A stretch of 64,000 nucleotides of DNA, taken from contig NZ_JBFRXN010000002.1 in the NCBI RefSeq assembly GCF_040947875.1, forward strand, positions 248,001 through 312,000, read 5' to 3'. The notes below the pieces were generated by a model that did no database searches, had not been told where the DNA came from, and was given only the letters and a program-made list of their open reading frames with translations. Both the position numbers and the translations under genes were made by a program. Positions within the stretch are counted from its first letter, which is position 1. Each line of letters begins with the position of its first letter. The stretch comes from Pseudomonas sp. MYb118 (lineage in GTDB: Bacteria > Pseudomonadota > Gammaproteobacteria > Pseudomonadales > Pseudomonadaceae). This document shows positions 60,058-64,000 of this stretch, one piece after another.

Positions 60058-61310
60058 GAAATGCCTTGGGACACCTCAGCCAGAGCGGTCGCCATGCTTG
60101 GCGCCAGGGGCAGGCGCGGGATCAGCACGGCTTGCCAGGCGTGATAGAGGTCGGGTTTGCCGCCCCAGATATCGGCGCTCGGGCGGTTTTGCGGGTCGAG
60201 TTCGTGATGCCAGCTGCCATCACAACGGTCGATGAAATGCTGCTCGCAAAACTCCCAGAATCGTCGGTACCAGGTTTCGTACTGCGCCTCGCCCGTGCGC
60301 TTGAGCAACGCACTGGCCGCGGCGCTGGCTTCGCAATGGGTCCAGTGCAGGCGGTGACGCACCACGGCGCGATTGTCCCAGTCGAGGGTGTAGACGATGC
60401 CCGGCAGGCCGTCGATGTCCCAGCCATGGCGGCAGTTCTGGGCGAACAGTTGCTGCGCGTCGGTGACCAGCCAGCCCGGCGTCAGCATGCCGGCCTGGCC
60501 TCGTGCGGCCTCCAGGTGCAGCACCAGCCGCGCCCATTCGAAACCGTGCCCGGGCGTGGTGCCGTAGGGGCGGAAACCGTCGGCGGGGTTGTCGTGGTTG
60601 TACTCGCGCAACGGCTGCCAGTCGCGGTCGAAGTGCTCGACCACCAGGTAGCCATTGGCGGCGGCGTGACCATGGATCACCCGTTCGACGATGCGCTGCG
60701 CGCGGTTCAACCAGCGCTGATCACCGGTGACATCGGCCAGGGCGAGGAAGGCTTCGGTGGCGTGCATGTTGCTGTTGGCACCGCGATAGGCTTCTTCGTC
60801 AGTCCAGTCGCGGTTGAAGGATTCGCGCATGGCGCCCTCCTCCTCGCTCCAGAAATACCGGTCGATGATGGCGATCGCCTCATCGAGCAAGGCTTGGGCG
60901 CCGGGCCGTTGCGCGACCACCGCGGAGCTTGCGGCCAGGGCCACGAAGGCGTGCAGGTAGGCATTCTTGCCGGTGTTGCCATCGCGGTGCTCGGCCACCG
61001 CGAACCAGCCGCCGTGGCGGGCATCCCTGAGCGGACCGAGCAACGCCTGGACGCCGTGGTCCACCAGTTCGGCGAAGCCGGGCAAGCCCTGGATGTGCGC
61101 CATGGCGAAGCTGTGGGTCATGCGCGCGGTGTTCATCGTTTCGGCCTGGGCATCGGCCGGCAACCGGCCTTTTTCATCCAGGTTGCCAAAGCCTTCGGCG
61201 AGCTTCGAAGCCTTGGCGAACGCCAGCAGGCGCAGGCCTTCATCGGCCAGCCATTGCTGGTGCGCCGGGGCCTTGAGCCAGCTGCCGCCGGGGATTTGCG
61301 AGGTGTCCAT
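60051..61310 (-). CDS. AGE-family (N-acylglucosamine 2-epimerase-like) sugar isomerase
   Basis: 419 aa from MDTSQIPGGSWLKAPAHQQW; the frame above is part of the promoter region. (alpha/alpha)6 barrel: RGANSNMHATEAFLALADVT, PYGTTPGHGFEWARLVLHLE, HWTHCEASAAASALL and YHAWQAVLIPRLPLA, all typical of AGE/mannose isomerases. The free mannose-fructose isomerase type is more likely than an N-acetyl-sugar epimerase because of the neighbours. Sits between gltR-gtrS and gtsA on the same strand, with its own composite element upstream, thus a member of the sugar regulon. Confidence 0.9.
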   Translation of the reverse strand: MDTSQIPGGSWLKAPAHQQWLADEGLRLLAFAKASKLAEGFGNLDEKGRLPADAQAETMNTARMTHSFAMAHIQGLPGFAELVDHGVQALLGPLRDARHGGWFAVAEHRDGNTGKNAYLHAFVALAASSAVVAQRPGAQALLDEAIAIIDRYFWSEEEGAMRESFNRDWTDEEAYRGANSNMHATEAFLALADVTGDQRWLNRAQRIVERVIHGHAAANGYLVVEHFDRDWQPLREYNHDNPADGFRPYGTTPGHGFEWARLVLHLEAARGQAGMLTPGWLVTDAQQLFAQNCRHGWDIDGLPGIVYTLDWDNRAVVRHRLHWTHCEASAAASALLKRTGEAQYETWYRRFWEFCEQHFIDRCDGSWHHELDPQNRPSADIWGGKPDLYHAWQAVLIPRLPLAPSMATALAEVSQGISM

Positions 61311-61318
61311 GGGCTGCC

Positions 61319-61332
61319 TTTTTTGTTGTTTT
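61319..61332 (-). promoter_or_regulatory. Crc/Hfq-type motif in the AGE-family gene leader
   Basis: AAAACAACAAAAAA on the minus strand, about 10 nt before the start codon. Confidence 0.5.
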
Positions 61333-61370
61333 GATTGCGGGCAGTCTAAACAACGGGGGTGGGCGGGCTT

Positions 61371-61410
61371 GTAACGAAGGGGGTGGGGAATGTCACCGAT
61401 CTGTGACATT
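61371..61410. promoter_or_regulatory. composite regulator site, copy 2 (upstream of the AGE-family gene)
   Basis: GTAACGAAGGG-N6-GAATGTCACCG then GTGACATT; the final part is a perfect inverted repeat AATGTCAC-CGATCT-GTGACATT (61389-61410). Shares 22 of 28 bp with copy 1. Confidence 0.6.
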
Positions 61411-61443
61411 GGCTGTTTAAGGATGTGTTGAATGGGCTGACGC

Positions 61444-61520
61444 TATCGCGAGCAGGCTCGCTCCCACAGGGGAGCTGTGTCATGCACTAGTCCACTGTGG
61501 GAGCGAGCCTGCTCGCGAAG
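61444..61520. repeat. REP pair
   Basis: TATCGCGAGCAGGCTCGCTC ... TGTGGGAGCGAGCCTGCTCG between gtrS and the AGE-family gene. Confidence 0.9.
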
Positions 61521-61538
61521 AACGATAACGCGGTCTAT

Positions 61539-63008
61539 CTAGTCAGCACTGCGAGGCAACTGCAAGGTCACCCGCAACCCACCCTCACGCAAGTTCTGCA
61601 AGCTGACTTCACCGCCATGGCTGTGGGCAATGTTGCGGGCGATCCCCAGGCCCAAGCCATAGCCCTGCTGCTGCCCGGCCAGGCGGAAGTGCGGTTCGAA
61701 CACCTGCTCCAGGCGCTGTTCCGGCACACCCGGCCCTTCGTCATCGACGTGCAGGACAAACGCGTTCTCGTCATCGTCGATATGCAGGTGCGCGTTCTGC
61801 CCGTACTTGAGCGCATTGTCGATCAGGTTGCCGATGCAGCGCTTGAGCGCCAGCGGTTTGCCGGGGTAAGCCGCCAGGGCTCGACCGTGCTGGGTCACGC
61901 GGCCATTGCCCTGGGGTGCGAGGTAAGGTTCCACCAGGCAGTCGAGCACATGGTTGAGGTCCACCGGCTCGATGTTCTCGTGGATGTCGGTGTCTTTCAC
62001 GCATTGCAGCGCGCCCTTGACCAGCAGCTCCAGCTCATCCAGGTCACGGCCGAACTTGGCCTGCAATTTCTCGTCTTCGAGCAGCTCGACACGCAGGCGC
62101 AGGCGAGTGATGGGCGTGCGCAGGTCGTGGGAAATCGCGCTGAACAACTGCGCGCGTTCGGTCAGGTAACGGCTGATGCGCTCGCGCATGGCATTGAACG
62201 CGCGGCCCACTTCCACCACTTCGCTGCCACCGCCCTGGGCCACCGGCTCGACGTCCGCACCCAGCGACATTTCCCGCGCCGCCCGCGCCAGGCGCTTGAG
62301 CGGCCGGCTCTGCCAGTGCACCAACAGGCCGATGAACAACAGCAGAAAACCGCTGGTGAGGATGATGAACCACACCTGCTGCGCCGGCAGGCCCTGTTCT
62401 TCCAGGCTGGTGTAGGGCTCGGGCAGCAGCGAGGCGATGTACAGCCATTCGCCCGGTGCCATCTGGATCTGCGTTACCAGCACCGGCGGATTCACCGGCT
62501 CCAGGGTCAACGCGTAGTGCGCCCAGGAGCGTGGCAGCTCGTCGAGTTTCAGGCCGCCGTTGAAAATGCGCAGGTCTTCGGGACTGACGAACGACACCGA
62601 GATGTCCGTGTCCAGCCCCAGGGATTGGCGCAGCACTTCGTCCACGGCTTTCATCACCGCCAGTTTGCGCGGCGTGGTCGGCAGCACTTCCATGCCCAAG
62701 GGTTTGTCGTTGAGGGTCACCACGAACCGCGTGCCGCCCATGCTGCGCAACTGGTCGAGCACCAACGGGCGATAGGCCACCGGCAACGAGCGCAGGTAAC
62801 TGACACTGGCGGTCATCGAATGCGCCAGGCTGCGGGCGCTGGTGACCAGGCCTTCGAGCTGGGTGGCGCGCAACTGCGAGACCCAGATCACGCTCGACAA
62901 CGCCTGGGCGAACAACACCGCCAACAGCGTCAGCAGCAACATCCGCCCGAGCAACGAACGCGGCACGGGGACCTTGCTGGCCAGCCTGCGGAAAAACTCA
63001 GTGACCAT
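61539..63008 (-). CDS. gtrS: sensor histidine kinase of the glucose two-component system
   Basis: 489 aa from MVTEFFRRLASKVPVPRSLL. TM1 at about 20-45, periplasmic sensor of about 160 residues, TM2 at about 205-225 (VWFIILTSGFLLLFIGLLVH), HAMP, then HisKA with the phospho-His in AISHDLRTPITRLRLRVELL and HATPase_c (CIGNLIDNALKYG, DDEGPGVP, GYGLGLGIARNIA). Called GltS or GtrS; in P. aeruginosa it senses 2-ketogluconate/6-phosphogluconate and controls OprB and glucose transport with GltR. Start overlaps the gltR 3' end by 11 bp. Confidence 0.93.
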   Translation of the reverse strand: MVTEFFRRLASKVPVPRSLLGRMLLLTLLAVLFAQALSSVIWVSQLRATQLEGLVTSARSLAHSMTASVSYLRSLPVAYRPLVLDQLRSMGGTRFVVTLNDKPLGMEVLPTTPRKLAVMKAVDEVLRQSLGLDTDISVSFVSPEDLRIFNGGLKLDELPRSWAHYALTLEPVNPPVLVTQIQMAPGEWLYIASLLPEPYTSLEEQGLPAQQVWFIILTSGFLLLFIGLLVHWQSRPLKRLARAAREMSLGADVEPVAQGGGSEVVEVGRAFNAMRERISRYLTERAQLFSAISHDLRTPITRLRLRVELLEDEKLQAKFGRDLDELELLVKGALQCVKDTDIHENIEPVDLNHVLDCLVEPYLAPQGNGRVTQHGRALAAYPGKPLALKRCIGNLIDNALKYGQNAHLHIDDDENAFVLHVDDEGPGVPEQRLEQVFEPHFRLAGQQQGYGLGLGIARNIAHSHGGEVSLQNLREGGLRVTLQLPRSAD

Positions 63009-63726
63009 TGCTGGCAACCACATTGGCCGCCAACTGGTAGCCACTGCCGCGCACGGTGCGAATCAGCCGCGGTGGCTTTTCCGTATCGCGCAGGCGCTGG
63101 CGCAGGCGGCTGACGGCCATGTCGACGATGCGGTCGAGCGGCATCAGGTCGCGGCCACGGGTGGCGTTGCCGATGGTGTCGCGGTCGAGAATTTCCTGGG
63201 GGTGATCGAGGAACAGTTTGAGCAGGGCAAAATCGGCGCCGGAGAGAATCACTTCCTCGCCATCGGTGTGGAACAGCCGATGGCTGACCATGTCCAGTCG
63301 CCAGTCATCGAAGGCCAGCACTTCGCCACCGGAACGTTCCTGGCCGAACTGCGCACGCCGCAGCAAGGCCTTGATGCGGGCCTGCAATTCGCGGGGGCTG
63401 AAGGGTTTGCCCAGGTAATCGTCGGCGCCCAGCTCCAGGCCGATGACGCGGTCGGCTTCGTCGGAGCTGGCGGTCAGCATGATGATCGGCACCTGCGCCT
63501 GGCGCGGATGCTGGCGGATCCAGCGGCACAGGCTGAAACCGTCTTCGTCGGGCAGCATCACATCGAGGATCACCAGATCGCTCGGCGCGTCGTTCAAGGC
63601 CTGGCGAAAACCGGCGCCGTCGGGCGTGGTCCGCACCTGAAAACCCGCGCGGGTCAGGTAGGTGTCCAGCAACTCGCGTATCTCTTGATCGTCATCGACC
63701 AACAATATCGACCTGGCTGAGCTCAC
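62998..63726 (-). CDS. gltR: response regulator of glucose transport
   Basis: 242 aa with a GTG start at 63726, chosen for the AAGGA site upstream and because the acidic pocket follows at the usual distance; the longer open frame lacks support. Receiver domain with D11-D13 (LLVDDDQEI), phospho-Asp D55 (LVILDVMLPDEDGF) and K105 region. OmpR/PhoB-type winged helix at about 140-235. Partner of GtrS. Preceded by AAACAACAAGGA, a Crc/Hfq-type leader motif. Downstream of glk; the REPIN between them may separate transcripts. Confidence 0.92.
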   Translation of the reverse strand: MSSARSILLVDDDQEIRELLDTYLTRAGFQVRTTPDGAGFRQALNDAPSDLVILDVMLPDEDGFSLCRWIRQHPRQAQVPIIMLTASSDEADRVIGLELGADDYLGKPFSPRELQARIKALLRRAQFGQERSGGEVLAFDDWRLDMVSHRLFHTDGEEVILSGADFALLKLFLDHPQEILDRDTIGNATRGRDLMPLDRIVDMAVSRLRQRLRDTEKPPRLIRTVRGSGYQLAANVVASNGH

Positions 63727-63737
63727 GGGGCGGCGTC

Positions 63738-63747
63738 CTTGTTGTTT
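63738..63747 (-). promoter_or_regulatory. Crc/Hfq-type motif in the gltR leader
   Basis: AAACAACAAGG on the minus strand, merging with the AAGGA ribosome binding site. Confidence 0.45.
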
Positions 63748-63818
63748 GAATTGGGGCGGATTATGCCTTAAGCGCTGACCTTGCAAACACTGCACAACAC
63801 ATCACGACACGACTCCAC

Positions 63819-63908
63819 TGTAGGAGCGAGCTTGCTCGCGATAGCGGTGTGCCAGATAAACAGATGGCGACTGACTTAACGCCATCGCGAGCAAGCTCGC
63901 TCCTACAG
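63819..63908. repeat. REPIN
   Basis: TGTAGGAGCGAGCTTGCTCG ... CGAGCAAGCTCGCTCCTACA between glk and gltR. Confidence 0.92.
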
Positions 63909-63921
63909 GGCGGGGTGTTGA

Positions 63922-64000
63922 TCAGGCTTGTTCGAGAGCCACTCCCGCGCCGACCAAACCGGAATACGGCGCCGTCACCAGCCACACCGGTATGCCCTTG
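63922..64000 (-). CDS. glk: glucokinase, C-terminal end (truncated by the window edge)
   Basis: Last 25 codons: KGIPVWLVTAPYSGLVGAGV then ALEQA and stop. This is the conserved C-terminus of bacterial glucokinase (family ending IPVWLVTAxxxGLxGAGVAL). Position directly upstream of gltR-gtrS matches the Pseudomonas edd-glk-gltR-gtrS order. The rest lies beyond position 64000. Confidence 0.85.
   Translation of the reverse strand, partial: KGIPVWLVTAPYSGLVGAGVALEQA

Overview
The window is a chromosomal segment of a fluorescent pseudomonad (Pseudomonas fluorescens/putida group). Evidence: the complete glucose regulon of the genus (glk end, gltR-gtrS, gtsABCD, oprB, zwf-pgl-eda with divergent hexR), the fadD1-fadD2 pair with divergent hydrolase-phaJ1, genus-restricted families (DUF2025, PA2169-like, DUF3820), high GC, and about 27 loci of Pseudomonas REP repeats (TGTRGGAGCGRGCYTGCTCGCGAT and its inverse), mostly as inverted pairs (REPINs) between genes. 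I see no rRNA, tRNA, CRISPR array or prophage. The only complete mobile element is an IS110-family insertion sequence.

Layout. 0-11.5 kb: small and accessory genes (two HTH proteins, an amidase, an MBL-fold hydrolase with divergent TetR regulator, a MASE2-GGDEF diguanylate cyclase, a LysR/GATase-like/ABM cluster, DUF2025, glpQ). 11.7-24.7 kb: PepSY protein, MCP, ZntB-like and Pit transporters, PACE efflux gene with divergent LysR regulator, an ECF42-type sigma factor with its DGPF/YciI and SnoaL-like partners, GNATs, LysE exporter, alaC. 24.8-28.1 kb: gluconate module gntP-gntK-gntR with three matching operators. 28.1-34.6 kb: two GSTs, a double-PAS MCP, LysR regulator, and a FecI-like sigma gene overlapping a glycine-betaine-type binding protein gene. 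34.8-35.9 kb: IS110 element. 36-48.8 kb: PhnD-like protein with fatty-acid desaturase, peptide deformylase with YihY, CsbD, fadD1/fadD2/hydrolase/phaJ1, PA2169-like protein, class V aminotransferase. 49-64 kb: glucose catabolism from eda up to the 3' end of glk.

The most notable observation is the IS110 element. Its roughly 210-bp 5' non-coding end appears to encode a bridge RNA: two stem-loops, each with an inner hairpin flanked by two guides. By eye the four guides match the two halves of the REP target into which the element is inserted and the two halves of its own joined ends. Joining the ends would also create a TTGCTT-N17-TAAAAT promoter in front of the RNA.

How the genes work together: OprB, GtsABCD, GltR/GtrS, Glk, Zwf, Pgl and Eda form one path from outer-membrane glucose entry to the Entner-Doudoroff pathway, with HexR as local repressor; the gnt module feeds gluconate into the same pathway. 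Many of these genes carry an A-rich AANAANAA-type motif at or near the ribosome binding site, suggesting shared Crc/Hfq catabolite control. A composite element repeated upstream of gtsA and of the AGE-family isomerase gene is a candidate site for a shared sugar regulator.
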